A stretch of 64,000 nt of DNA from Pogostemon cablin (taxonomy: Eukaryota > Streptophyta > Magnoliopsida > Lamiales > Lamiaceae), in NCBI GenBank assembly GCA_023678885.1, contig CM043013.1, positions 17,144,791 to 17,208,790 on the forward strand. Reading direction: 5' to 3'. Below the pieces are notes generated by a model. It did no database searches. It was not told the origin of the DNA and was given only the letters and a program-made list of their open reading frames with translations. Made by a program: the position numbers and the translations under genes. Numbering within the stretch: position 1 is the stretch's first letter; the number at the start of each line of letters is the position of its first letter. Shown piece after piece: positions 46,101 to 56,948 of the stretch.

Positions 46101-46779
46101 TGATATTGCATTTGCAGTTAACTTATTAGCGAGATTTAGTGCATCTCCTACAAGGAGACATTGGAATGGCATTAAACATATCCTGAGATATTTGCAAGGA
46201 ACAAAAGATCTTGGTTTGTTTTATGAAAAGAATAAAAATATGTCATTGGTGGGCTATTCAGATGCTGGTTATATATCTGATCCCCATAATGCCAGATCTC
46301 AGACTGGTTATATTTTTCTCTGTGGTGGTTCTGCTATCTCATGGAGATCTGTTAAACAAACAATGGTTACTACTTCCTCAAACCATTCAGAAATTATTGC
46401 TCTATATGAAGCATCACGAGAATGTGTATGGCTAAGATCATTGATAAATCATATTCATAGCTCTTGTGGAATAGAAAATTATAATATCTCCCCTACAGTC
46501 CTATATGAAGATAATGCAGCTTGCGTTGCGCAAATGAGCAGTGGATATGTTAAAGGAAACCTAACAAAGCATATATCACTAAAATTCTTTTATCCACATG
46601 AACTCCAACAAAATGGTGAAATTACCATACAAAAGGTTCGATCGAGTGAAAATCTAGCAGATTTATTTACAAAATCTCTCCCCACATCAACTTTTGAAAG
46701 ACTTGTGCATAATATTGGAATGCGAAGACTTGGGAGGTTATTATCTTCAGGGGGAGCGACAATTTCTAAACAATCCTGA
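43190..46779 (+). pseudogene. Copia Pol polyprotein (element 2): protease, integrase, RT, RNase H
   Basis: One frame from 43190 to 46779, broken only by stops at 44182, 45538, 45619 and 45898. At least two fit CAA/CAG-to-TAA/TAG changes (GLK-stop-SGRMW, IH-stop-STY). Protease active site near 43218 reads VDSATTHT. GAG-pre-integrase LWHDRLGHPG with CETC near 43750. Integrase core reads GDICGP, RMDNAGEL and HTQNGLAE (D, D, E present). Reverse transcriptase has RYKARLVAQGF, LMDVVTAYLYG and the catalytic YVDD at about 45744. RNase H reads GYSDAGY, SEIIALYEASRE, YEDNAA and ENLADLFTKSLP. Normal role: processing, cDNA synthesis and integration. As it stands, not expressible without readthrough. Confidence 0.9.
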
Positions 46780-47132
46780 AGATTGGGTCTTGAAGACAGA
46801 TGCTGCACTCTTTTTTTTTCTTTCCTAAACTAAGTTTTTCCCACGAGGTTTTCTTAGTTAAAAGGTTTTTAATGAGGCACTGAATTATCATGTTCAAGAA
46901 GAACGATAACTTTTAACAATCCTGAAGATTAGGTCCTGAAGATCAAGCTATACTCTTTTTTTCTTAACTAAGTTTTTCCCATAGGGTTTTCTTAGTTGAA
47001 GGTTTTTAACGAGGTAGCTATAACATATGAAAATCATAAGTCATATACTCTTTTCCTCGACTAGTTTTTCCCACATGGTTATTCTAGTGAGGTTTTTAAC
47101 GAGGCATGAACGGCGTAATGTTCAAGGCGGAG
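46780..47132 (+). repeat. 3' leader of Copia element 2 with threefold repeat and polypurine tract
   Basis: Three copies of a phrase like aactaagtttttcccac...ggttttcttagt...ggtttttaacgaggc at about 46828, 46967 and 47058. It ends in the purine tract aaggcggag directly before the LTR. Such repeats are usual in this Copia group. Confidence 0.75.
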
Positions 47133-47349
47133 TGTTGTAACATAAATGATGTGGCCATTACGACTAAATAACTGCTCTCCTCTTCTGTAGGGAGTGGAAC
47201 AGTTCTATTGTATTGTATAAAGAACAGTTTACGATGATAATGAAAGAGAGGCTCATTTTGTTCGTTGTTCTATTTTTTTCTTTCCACTTTTACAGTTTTC
47301 TGCTTTTCTTCTTTCAATCTCGCGTTCTTCCTTTTATTATTTCTCAACA
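47133..47349 (+). repeat. 3' LTR of Copia element 2 (217 bp)
   Basis: Starts TGTTGTAACATAAATG, has a TATA-like tattgtataaag near 47210, and ends TCTCAACA. Followed by AGGAT (47350-47354). Confidence 0.9.
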
Positions 47350-47354
47350 AGGAT

Positions 47355-48238
47355 GATGAATAGTTATTAAATTATTGAGTTATTAAATCAATAAGAAAAT
47401 GGGGTAGATTACTTGGGTGACCGAGTTATCTATTACCCAAATTTTTACAGAATATTATCGGTTTATAGTATTTCATTATCTTTGCCACATCACCAATTTT
47501 ATTGCACGTTCTAGTTAGTTTATTAGCGTGATTAATAATTATTTATAATAATTTAATTATTATGATTTATAATCTTATTTTTTAATTGATCAAATAATAG
47601 TAAAAATTAATATATAAATATTATTTTTTAAAATTAAATTATTTAATTTGTAAAAATTATACAATATTTTAAATTAAATATTAAATAATGTGTGAACAAG
47701 TGTATTTTTTGAAAAATAATTATGAAAAATGATTTGTATTATGATAAAGATACGTGTTTTGCTTTTTTATTAATTTTACTTTATAATATTTCAAACGTGA
47801 TCTTAATTTAAAAAATTCGTATTCTTTTAAATATATTAATCAGAAGACATGTAAATTTTTTAAAATGATTATAATTTATATGTAAAAAAAATATATTAAA
47901 AAAAGTTATTTAAACCTATTTTAATGGGATAATATGCTCATATTGCAAATCTTATGCGTATTTGATAAAAGAAAATAGATGATTAATTACTGGAAGGCAG
48001 TTAATTTTTTTAAAAAACAATTTATTTATTTAACGGTGATGCTTAAATCTAACATATTTAATGATCCATGTCTATGTGGGTCATCTATTACGGGCTACGT
48101 AAAAATTAGCCGAAAATGAGTTGTACATGTCAAACAGAAACCAAAAATCGATTTTTAAAATATGTTGATTTCAAACACAAACCCATTTTGTCATCTAGAA
48201 AAGAGGTTGCAAACAGTTTGGGAATTGAATAATTATTA
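47355..48238. other. AT-rich intergenic DNA, no gene
   Basis: No coding frame or bounded element recognised. Confidence 0.4.
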
Positions 48239-48316
48239 CTCCCTCCATTCCACCACAATTTTCACACCTCTTATTTAAATTACACATGAGGTGTGAAAAA
48301 TGTGGTGGAACGGAGG
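48239..48316. mobile_element. Stowaway MITE, near-perfect hairpin (78 bp)
   Basis: Between TA dinucleotides (48237-48238, 48317-48318). Starts CTCCCTCCATTCCACCAC and ends GTGGTGGAACGGAGG; the arms pair over about 30 bp with a short AT loop. Confidence 0.9.
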
Positions 48317-48585
48317 TAATATTTTATTTTTGTTTTTGTGAGAGATGATAGAAAATTGTTGAGGAGTGGAATAAAGTGATATATCCAACGTGCCTCTTAT
48401 TTGACGGTCCTATTATCACTTGCCACGTACGTTATAATTAAGACTACCAAAACTCTGACTTGTAATTCACATCCATATGGAACACTTCTACTCTAACTTC
48501 AATGAGAGCGTTTTTTTTTTTTTTTTTTTAATAATCTTTTACGAGTAAAAAAGTGAGTAATAATTTTATTAAATAAAACAAGCTA

Positions 48586-48946
48586 ATTATACTGTGCACT
48601 CGAATGCACTCTAAAGTAAAGTACACACGTTCAAAAACGTATATAAATATAAACAAAAAAATATACAATTATGCACAAAAATATATATAATTTAATTGTT
48701 AGTTTTTTATTGAAAAATTGAGTGTAAAAATATACAATTATTAAAAAATATGTATACACTATTGAATAAAAAGTTATACACATACGAATGCTAATTTTTT
48801 AATGAAAAACTTAGTGTGAAAAAAATATACAATTATTAAGAAACACGTATACAAAATAGAATAAGATGTAATATACAAAATAAAATAAAAAGTTATACAC
48901 GTATGTATACACCCTTGCACCCGAGTACACCTAATATTAACTCAAT
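48586..48946 (-). mobile_element. AT-rich MITE, uninterrupted relative of 61805-62730
   Basis: Starts gctaattatactgtgcac and ends cacctaatattaactcaa. Reverse-complement similarity to the three pieces of 61805-62730, including ttaagaaacacgtatacaaa and the stretches of tatacaattatt. Confidence 0.6.
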
Positions 48947-49256
48947 AAAATATGTCTTTAATTTTTATTTATATTATAAATTATTAATTATTTTTTACTT
49001 AAACTATCATTATATTTAATCGATCTCTTTAATAAAAGGAAAATAATTGTATGAGACCTCCTCCTCACACAAAGACTTTTTGTGGAATGGATAAAAAAAA
49101 TAATATTTTAATAAGATTTGATGTACAAATTAATAAAAATTAACATTTTAATGAGTGATAGTATTTTCATAAAAACTACCTTTTAGAAAAACATAAAAAT
49201 AGTTAATGTTATTCTTTATTAAAATATTATTATTTGTTTATTATACGTGTCACGTA

Positions 49257-49662
49257 ATAACTCTCATTTGACAATTTGAACAATTATTTGCTTTAGTGTT
49301 TTCTTTCGGCACTACTATAGTTTCATTTTTCTAATATTATTATTCCTTCCACAATTAATTTTTAAGGATATTAATAGAAATTATATTGTTTGTATGGGTA
49401 TACATTTATTGAAATTATATCAAGAAAAAAATAATTCTATGGAAATTATTTTTTTCGGCTTCCTATATATTTTTTAAATTACTCTCATTAAACAATCTGA
49501 ACAATTATTTGCTTTAATCTTTTCTTTCCGCGCTACTATAGTTTATTTTTTCTAATATTATTCCTTCCACAATTAATTTTTACGGATATTAATAGAAATT
49601 ATATTGTTTTTATGAATATACATTAATTGAAATTATATAAAAAAATATTAATTTTCAACATC
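49257..49662. repeat. Imperfect tandem duplication, about 221-bp period
   Basis: Shared phrases such as gaacaattatttgcttta and ttccttccacaattaatttt, then ggatattaatagaaattata, occur in both copies (from 49257 and from 49478). Confidence 0.75.
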
Positions 49663-49797
49663 TTGTAATATTATTAGTATATAAAAAAAATATTTTACTT
49701 GTTTTAATTTGTATGTCCATAACTTAAATAAAACAAAAATATTTTCCATCAACAAAAACAAAAATCTTTACAATCAACGCCATCTCTTTTATATATA

Positions 49798-49879
49798 CTC
49801 CCTCCGTCCCAGGCTAAGAGGGTCAAAGACCTTATGTTAAACATAAGGTCTCTGACCCTCATTACCTGGGACGGAGGGA

Positions 49880-49880
<1 letters not shown>
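49798..49880. mobile_element. Stowaway MITE, near-perfect hairpin (83 bp)
   Basis: TA on both sides (49796-49797, 49881-49882). CTCCCTCCGTCCCAGG at one end, CCTGGGACGGAGGGAG at the other. The inner arms cttatgtt/aacataag complete the foldback with essentially no loop. Confidence 0.95.

Positions 49881-49955
<75 letters not shown>
49881..49955. repeat. (TA)n microsatellite abutting the Stowaway
   Basis: About 37 TA repeats starting at the right TA duplication of the MITE. Confidence 0.95.
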
Positions 49956-49957
<2 letters not shown>

Positions 49958-50319
49958 TTTAAAAGTCAAAATTGAACCAATTTTTAATTTATATCATTGA
50001 TTTTGATTACTAAACCTTTTTAATCTCATCCGTTCATTACATTATTCAATCTCATCCATTTATCACAATGATATTAGATTTTGGCCATTAATTTTTTTGT
50101 TATAATAATGATACCTTATTTAATTTAAAATAATACCTTATTTAAAATGATTCCTTATATGTTTGCTTAATATTATTTTTTCATTAAATATAATGCATAA
50201 CTACTACTAATTTTAATTTTTTCAAATTATTATGTTAATTATTCCTAAACAATTTGAATTAATTTTTTCAAATTATGTTAATTATTCCTAAACAATTTAA
50301 ATTAATTTTTAATTATATG

Positions 50320-50480
50320 GTTTAGGGTTTAGGGCAATACTATTATTTAATTATTATAATAACTTATAAAATTAATTTAAATAGATTATATTGATTTAGG
50401 GTTTAAGGATATGGTTTTAGGGTTTAGGGTTTATTGTAATATCATTCAATTATTATTATAATAACTTATAAAATTAGGGT
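50320..50480. repeat. Scattered telomere-like TTTAGGG motifs
   Basis: ggtttagggtttaggg (near 50322), tttagggttta (50396) and ttttagggtttagggttta (50414), plus aggtca-flanked remnants. All are in one orientation, unlike the palindrome at 36337. Confidence 0.6.
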
Positions 50481-50846
50481 TTAGGTCATATTTTTGTAAT
50501 AGAATTATATCATATTTAATTAGTAATAATATAAGTTCATTTAAAATATTAATTTTAATCAATAAAAAATATACTTTAAAAATAGTATTAAATGGTTATG
50601 AGTAATTTACGAGTATTTTTTGATGCACCGGTATGCCATCCATAGACCGACTAATTCGGGGGAGGCCAGAACCCACCGTCCACTAAAAGACTTTGGACTT
50701 TTTAAATGATATTTATTTATACACGGGTATGAGTATTACGAAATAAGAAAGTACAGTATCTTAGATAATTAATAAACACCCTAAAAAACGAGTACGAGTA
50801 GTTAAAAAAATATCATTAGACTTTGAAATTAAAATAAAAAATTATA
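50481..50846. other. AT-rich non-coding DNA
   Basis: No gene. A less AT-rich stretch at 50620-50690 (gatgcaccggtatgccatcc...) is a fragment I cannot assign. Confidence 0.35.
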
Positions 50847-51030
50847 CTCCATCCGTCCGCTTCTAAGGTATCAATTTTACTATAGGTATCCATTTTCCCT
50901 ATTTAGTAAAAAAGTATACAATATGGCCCGCCACTTCCCTCTAATACAACTACTCACTTTACATATAAAAATAATACTCCTTAATCTAGTGCAAAAAGCA
51001 AATGAATACCTTAGAACCGGATGGAGGGAG
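50847..51030. mobile_element. Stowaway MITE (184 bp)
   Basis: TA at 50845-50846 and 51031-51032. Ends CTCCATCCGTCCGCTTCTAAGG and CCTTAGAACCGGATGGAGGGAG are inverted. Interior phrase ctaatacaactact shared with 53447-53673 and 62358-62621. Confidence 0.85.
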
Positions 51031-51397
51031 TAATATTTTTGTATTCAATATGCATTACAATAAACATGCTGATTGATGTCTATTTCACCAGCCAGTGGAT
51101 GTTGAAGCCACTAATGTTAAAAGTAGGCGCTGATAGACATCGATTTTTAGTCATAAGCATATAAATACATTATAAACATATATTAATAATTGTAATTTTC
51201 ACGGGTAGTTCAAAAAAATATCATTAGAATTTGAATTGTGTATGTGTATGAATCAGGTATCTACAAATATTAAAATTATACAAAATATTTTATCTATATT
51301 ATATAATATGTTATGAAATAATTATATAATTAATTAATAGTTATAACTTTTATTTGATCATATTTAAAATAATAAAGTTCATATTATATTTAATGGG

Positions 51398-51681
51398 TGA
51401 GGCTTGTGTGCGCCCGGGTGCACGGGAACACATTCCGTGCGCCTTTAGAATTTAGTATTATGAGTAAGGGTACATTATTTTGGTCTAAAGAGTATACACT
51501 TTAATTAATAAAGGTACACCATTTTGTTCTAAAGGGTATATACTTTATTAATATTTTTTATTTTTCTTCAAAAAATAAAGGGTACGCATATTTATACTAA
51601 AGGGTATACAATTTAACACAAAATTTTAAAGACACACAGAATGTGTTCCCGTTCGCCCGGGCACACATAATTTTTTGTCAT
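51398..51681. mobile_element. Inverted-repeat MITE with GCCCGGG-containing ends (about 284 bp)
   Basis: Left TGTGTGCGCCCGGGTGCACG then GGAACACATTCCGTG; right reads the inverse (CAGAATGTGTTCCCG, then CGCCCGGGCACACA). A partial extra right arm (cacatctttatactaaaggg ... ctcccgtgcgcatac) follows at 51682-51775. Relative at 39385-39612. Confidence 0.7.
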
Positions 51682-51775
51682 GGTACACATCTTTATACTA
51701 AAGGGTATACAATTTAACACAAAATTCTAAAGGTGCACGAAATATACTCCCGTACTCCCGTGCGCATACAAATTT

Positions 51776-53044
51776 TTGCCATATTTAATTCATAATTAAT
51801 TAACAATAATATAATTTTTAAAATATTAATTTTAACACAAAAAAATATATATGTATATAAAATAATTAATACATTAATTTAAACACTAAAAAATATAAAT
51901 ATATATAATTTTTATTTAATCATATTTATTTTAAATATAAATATTTTCTAAAATAAATTAGTATTAAATGGGTATGTGTAATCTACGGGTATTGATAAAC
52001 GAGTTTGGGACGGGTATGAGTATCATAATATATTTTTTTATTGAAACGGGTACGAAAATGAGTAATTTATATTTAAATGGATACGAGTATATACGGATAC
52101 CCCTATAGTGAATATCCTACTCGCTATAATCCATAACAACTACCGATTTACATTAAAATATTATATCTCTCAAACTAATATATATTACAATAGTATATTC
52201 TTTAATATTTGATTTAATTACTTGGTATAACAAATACTTGATTTGAGAAATTAATCATTAGTTTGATTACAACTAATTTATGAGAAATATATATAAAAGT
52301 TTATAGGAAGCTTTCTTATAATATAATTAATTGAAATGCCTATAATCAAATTATGCCTAGGTTTAAATGTAGTTTTTAGTAGATTTATAAAAATGTATGA
52401 GAGAAGGTTTTCATTTTTAAAAAATATAATAACAATTTTAAGTGAACGATCTATTAATTTTTTATTTTTTCAATTTATGAATAGAATATGTGTAAATAAT
52501 TTTTCTTATAGAAATAAAACCGAGAAATAATTATATTACCTGTGTGTAATTCTTTCATCGGTCCTAATATCGATTCATTTTACCCTTCTAAACATTAACC
52601 AAGTATATGGGATACAATAAAATAATAAGTTTAGGATGATATTATAATGAATTTTTTAAATTGGACATGTCCGATCACGGAGGGTGAACATTTAAATGGA
52701 TACGAATTACGGGTACTCCTAACATCGATATTGATTATCTCTAATAATTATATTCTCTGGTTCCCCGTTTTACCCTAAGCATATTGATAAATAATTTTGG
52801 AGTAGTTACAAATATAGTAATAAATTTTTAAATGACACAGATTCGGGTATGAGCGGTTGATATTTAAATAAATATGATATGGTACCTTTAAATAAGTACG
52901 GGTACCTACATACTAATAATTAATAAATATACAACTACCTAATATGATATTACATAAAATTGAATATTATATGTAAATAATTAATGGTATAACTTTAGAA
53001 TATTTTGATACACATGTTTGAGACGTGCACGAGTATCAACCAGT
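51776..53044. other. AT-rich intergenic DNA, no gene
   Basis: Repeated fragments of acgggta/gggtatgag-type text suggest old repeats. The 64-codon frame 52336-52530 is not convincing. Confidence 0.4.
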
Positions 53045-53365
53045 GGTTTAGGGCATACTGTACCCCGATGATTTTTTAATATTTATCAGCAGTGAAATGA
53101 CGACTTTATCCCTGTGATTTATGGTATACCTTTTTCCAATTGTTTAGGGTATAATGTCCCCCGAGGGTTTAATATTTATCGACAGGGTTTAGTGTTTGTT
53201 CCAATTGTAATATTATGACTTTACCCATATGGCTTATGGTATACTATTATCCAGTAGTTTAGGGCATACTGTACCCCGAGGGTTTACCATTTATTGGTAG
53301 GGAATAATGTCTGTTCAAAGGGTGAAATTAAGATTTTACCCCATTGATTTTTGGTATACTGTACC
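53045..53365. repeat. Degenerate tandem repeat, about 100-115-bp unit, three copies
   Basis: Each copy begins gtttaggg(c/t)ata(c/a)tgt and contains a ccccga(g/t) block, then gactttaccc-like and atggtata-like phrases; starts near 53045, 53142 and 53257. Confidence 0.75.
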
Positions 53366-53446
53366 CCAAGAGTCTACATAGCATGTATTATGGAGGGAGT
53401 ATATTATAAAAAATAATAATTAAGATATATTTTTAGTTAATAGCTA

Positions 53447-53673
53447 GTCCCTCCGTCCCAGTCAAAAAGGGTATTTTTTCCATTTTGGTCGTCCCACCCA
53501 AAGGGGCCCTTTTCTTTTTTTACACATATGGGACCCACACACTTCCTCTAATACAATTAAAATATGGGGCCCATACTCCAACTAATACAACTACCCACTA
53601 TATATTAAATAATAATACTCCTTAATTCACGTTCCAAAAAGCAAAAGACCCTCTTACGCCGGAACGGAGGGAG
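53447..53673. mobile_element. Stowaway MITE (227 bp)
   Basis: TA at 53445-53446 and 53674-53675. Ends GTCCCTCCGTCCCAG and CCGGAACGGAGGGAG. Interior shares ctaatacaactacccac and attaaataataatactcc with other copies. Confidence 0.85.
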
Positions 53674-53749
53674 TATTTATTTGACAAAATCCCTGACCAT
53701 GCAACACACGAACACTATTTTTTGATATTCTTACTGCTGCATGGGACGG

Positions 53750-55727
53750 TGTTGAGAGTGGAATTTCACGTATTTTAGGTCTCACATTACACCATTTTTG
53801 ATAGAATGTGGCCATGATTTTATATAGAATGATATGGTTTTCATATCTTGCATAATTAAGATGCTACTAAGGTGTTTTGTTGAGTTTTGAAGGGAAAACA
53901 TGATCAAAAGTTCAAAGTTGGAATGAGGAGTGAAAGTGAGAAGGAATGCTGAAAAATACAGTCCATGTTGCACAAATTTCTGTATTCTTATAGAAGTCCA
54001 AATTGATCATATGATATATGGTTGGAAAGCCACAGAAGAGAGGGTCGTTTTGACGTAAAGAACACCCCAATTGGATTCCAAACGAGAAAGTTATAATCAA
54101 AGTGCTAACATCGCACATGCTGTGTCGAGCAGCCAATTTGCATGACTTTTTACATATTCAAATGTTGGATTTTCTAAGAGTTCTTTATATAGATAGAAAG
54201 CCAAGGAAAAGAGGAACACGTGAGCGCAAAAATCATTCAAATTGGAGTTTGTATGAAGAAGTTATGCTCAAAACGGTGAAGTCGCGCAGTGCAGTCTCCG
54301 CAGCTCGGGAAGCCGCTCGGCTCGAGCGGGACCAACATTTTGCGAATTTCCAGCCGAGTGGGGTGCCCTCAGAGCCTACACGACGTTCCCGTTTTACCTA
54401 TATGCTGATCGGCAGGTTTGGGGGCCGCTCGGCCATAAACTCGGCTCGAGCAAGGTGCCGAGCGGCCCAGTTCAGGGCCCAGACGGGGCCTGTTCGATGC
54501 AGCAGTGTATATATACCCTCAAATCGCGATTCTGAAGCAGTTTTGATCGCGAAAAAGCCCTGCATCAGTCCTAGAAATAATTAGGGAGATCGAGACACAA
54601 ATTGGAGAGAACCCATCCATAATCCATCATCAATTCACACCTCCAACACCTCCATATCAGATTTACAACCTGATTTCATCCTCCATCCAATTCCACAAGG
54701 GTTTCAAGTGCTAATTAAGGGAAAATCAAGCAATTGAAGAGACGGAGAAGGAACGTGAGATTGCTCCTACACTAGGGTTTCACAATTCCTATCTATTCCT
54801 TTCTATTACTTTGATTATTGTTATGAATTGCTTAGCCATGAGGATTGCTTGTAATCTCATGGGCTAATTTTATATACAGTTCTAGGGTTTGATGGATTGA
54901 TTTGATTGATTTGGGGATTTAGACCAAAGATTGGGATTTTATGCAGTTGAGCTTTTGATTTTACTTATTTTATTAAGACATGTTAATCTGCTTCGTAACG
55001 TCTTCATAATATATTCATGACATCCGCTATAATGCTTGGATTATTGTGTTAGCTTGTGTGCGTTCATGATTGGTATTGTCTATCTGTTAGGGATTAGAGT
55101 AGCTCCGCTATAAGCACTTTAATTTCATGAACTGGTATGTCAAATGCTTGATTAGTTTAGTGGAACAATGCAATTAGACAATCAAGTAGGAAGTGAATAG
55201 AACCTTGTAGTAATTCCAGAAAATATCATGTTAGTCGGGCTTACCATCCGGAGGTATTGTTGCTTGCTTTGATTAGTATCTAGGAATAAGGCTTGGTAAT
55301 ATTTGCGCACCTTAGGATTTAAACCAGAGTATACTGTTAGCTTAGAATCGAATCATATTCGGTGGGATAGCAGGGATATGTGGTGTATTTTCAGTGAAAC
55401 TGCATGAATGAACAATCGTAAGTTTAATAACCCAAATTAATTGGTCTCTACGTGATACCTTAGAACTGTTCGTTATCTCTTGATTAGAAACTTGTTTTTA
55501 TTTTATTTTATTGCTTTTAATTATTCTGCAATTTTTATTTAAGTATTTTAGTTAATTCGCAACAAAATATTGAAAATCGGTTACCTTATTCTGATTAAGC
55601 TAGTATAATTAGGAAATAAATAGTTAGCTGTCCCTTGGGTTCGATAATTTAACTTGGTCACTTACCGCTACAATTGATATCCTTCATACTTGGGGATTAA
55701 ATTATAGTGCGCAGAAAAAGCCTATCA
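53750..55727 (+). repeat. 5' LTR of non-autonomous Gypsy element
   Basis: TATA box TATATATA at 54508-54515 marks the U3/R region. A GC-richer block with repeated gctcgg/cgagc motifs lies at 54280-54500. The 160-codon frame 54102-54584 overlaps U3 and is judged non-coding. Confidence 0.95.
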
Positions 55728-55865
55728 AGTTTATGGCGCCGTTGCCGGGAACGGCTTAATTATTTATTTTTCTTTTATTGCTAGTTTAATTAGGACTTTT
55801 TATTGCTTTTTTTATTTTTCTTATTTGAATATATTCTGACTATAAATTATCTTTGAGGTACTGAG

Positions 55866-56948
55866 ATGGATGAAATATTAAAAAGATATGGAAATCAAAA
55901 TGTTATGAATCCTTCTCCATGCATAGACGAAATATTGAAACGCTATGAAAATCAGAATAATATGGTTCCTACTCCATATTACATGGATGAGAGGAATTAT
56001 GGTTATGATTCTCTAGTGAATCAAAGTCCTTCTCAGTATTACAATCAAGTCAGATATGAAGATGAATGGTCTTGTGCTTACAATGCAAATTCATATCAAC
56101 CTTATCAAGAGAACACTTATTCTGGATCGGTCGAAGTTTCCCAAGGATTACAAGACGCGTTTGATATTTCCATCAAAAAGTATGAAGAAAACATGGGAAG
56201 GTTGGAAGCTCTAGAAAGAAAGATGAAAGTTCAATCGCAGGAAAGGGAAGTTGCATCACAGGAGTTTCATGAAAGAACGAGAGAGATAAACAATCTTCTT
56301 ACGAACATCTCTTCAAGTTTAAATACTCAACTTCAACAAGAGGAAAGAATGGATGAAGAAGAGTTTGAAGAAGATATTATTTTTCCATTGTGCCCTGGAA
56401 TGCAGTTTGAAGGTCCTATGTTGTTGTTTAAGGAAGAAAAAGTCGAAGAGGAGTCCACTCGATTAAGTCAAGCGGCTCCACTCGAATTGAGCTATCAACT
56501 GGAGACAATTTTTGTGGCAAAGGAAGTGATTGATGAAGAATTTGACGATGTTGAAAAAGAAAAGAAAGAAGAAGAGCAAAGTCATGAAGCAACCGAAGAG
56601 GACTTGAAGAATGAAATGAGCATTTCTAAACCTTTAAACTCTTTAAGTTGCATTAAATTTGATGATATTATTTCTATTGACTTTGTTTTACCTAATGATT
56701 CCTCACATATTTTTAGGGATAAAAAGGAGTTAGAAGAGAAGTTGGGAATTTTCGTCGGAAGAAGGAATAAGTGGTGGAGTAGAATGAAGAGGTTGATGAA
56801 ATTTGATCTTAACATGGTTGGCAAGGTCAAGATAAATTTTAAGAATGCCAACGAGGCCATCCCTTGCCATAAGTATTGGATTGATGAAGAAGCACATCGA
56901 TTAGAATACGATGGAAAGGATGAAAGATATCCATGGCCATTCCGATGA
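55866..56948 (+). CDS. ORF of non-autonomous Gypsy element, Gag-tail-like, 360 aa
   Basis: ATG at 55866, 138 bp after the 5' LTR; the first ATG of the interior to open a long frame, intact to TGA at 56946-56948. Residues 1-45 carry a repeated motif MDEILKRYGNQN / IDEILKRYENQN, and a similar motif (IDEVLDRYMKKN) occurs in the C-terminal part of the Athila-like Gag at about 390-360. Then a tyrosine-rich stretch, a coiled coil at about residues 100-165, an acidic E/D-rich middle and a basic C-terminal segment with RRNKWWSRMKRLMKF. The Gag core and zinc knuckle are absent. I infer descent from the C-terminal part of an Athila-type gag. Function unknown; it may help packaging or simply persist. 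Confidence 0.65.
   Translation: MDEILKRYGNQNVMNPSPCIDEILKRYENQNNMVPTPYYMDERNYGYDSLVNQSPSQYYNQVRYEDEWSCAYNANSYQPYQENTYSGSVEVSQGLQDAFDISIKKYEENMGRLEALERKMKVQSQEREVASQEFHERTREINNLLTNISSSLNTQLQQEERMDEEEFEEDIIFPLCPGMQFEGPMLLFKEEKVEEESTRLSQAAPLELSYQLETIFVAKEVIDEEFDDVEKEKKEEEQSHEATEEDLKNEMSISKPLNSLSCIKFDDIISIDFVLPNDSSHIFRDKKELEEKLGIFVGRRNKWWSRMKRLMKFDLNMVGKVKINFKNANEAIPCHKYWIDEEAHRLEYDGKDERYPWPFR

Larger units (their letters stand above)
41406..47349 (+). mobile_element. Ty1/Copia element 2: gag-pol plus 3' LTR; no plus-strand 5' LTR
   Basis: Coding part 41866-46779 in the Copia order Gag, protease, integrase, reverse transcriptase, RNase H, then a 3' leader with repeats and a 217-bp LTR. Upstream of gag (41406-41865) there is AT-rich DNA with no LTR in this orientation and no primer site. 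The only 5' LTR-related sequence is inverted. AGGAT flanks the block 40221-47349, so the chimera appears to have been inserted as one piece (inference). Confidence 0.8.

Noticed and set aside
54102..54584. 160-codon frame in the 5' LTR, with a 163-codon partner in the 3' LTR (58947-59438)
   Set aside because: It lies in U3 upstream of the TATA box. The two copies differ at about 11 residues from few nucleotide changes, almost all replacement changes, so there is no sign of protein constraint.
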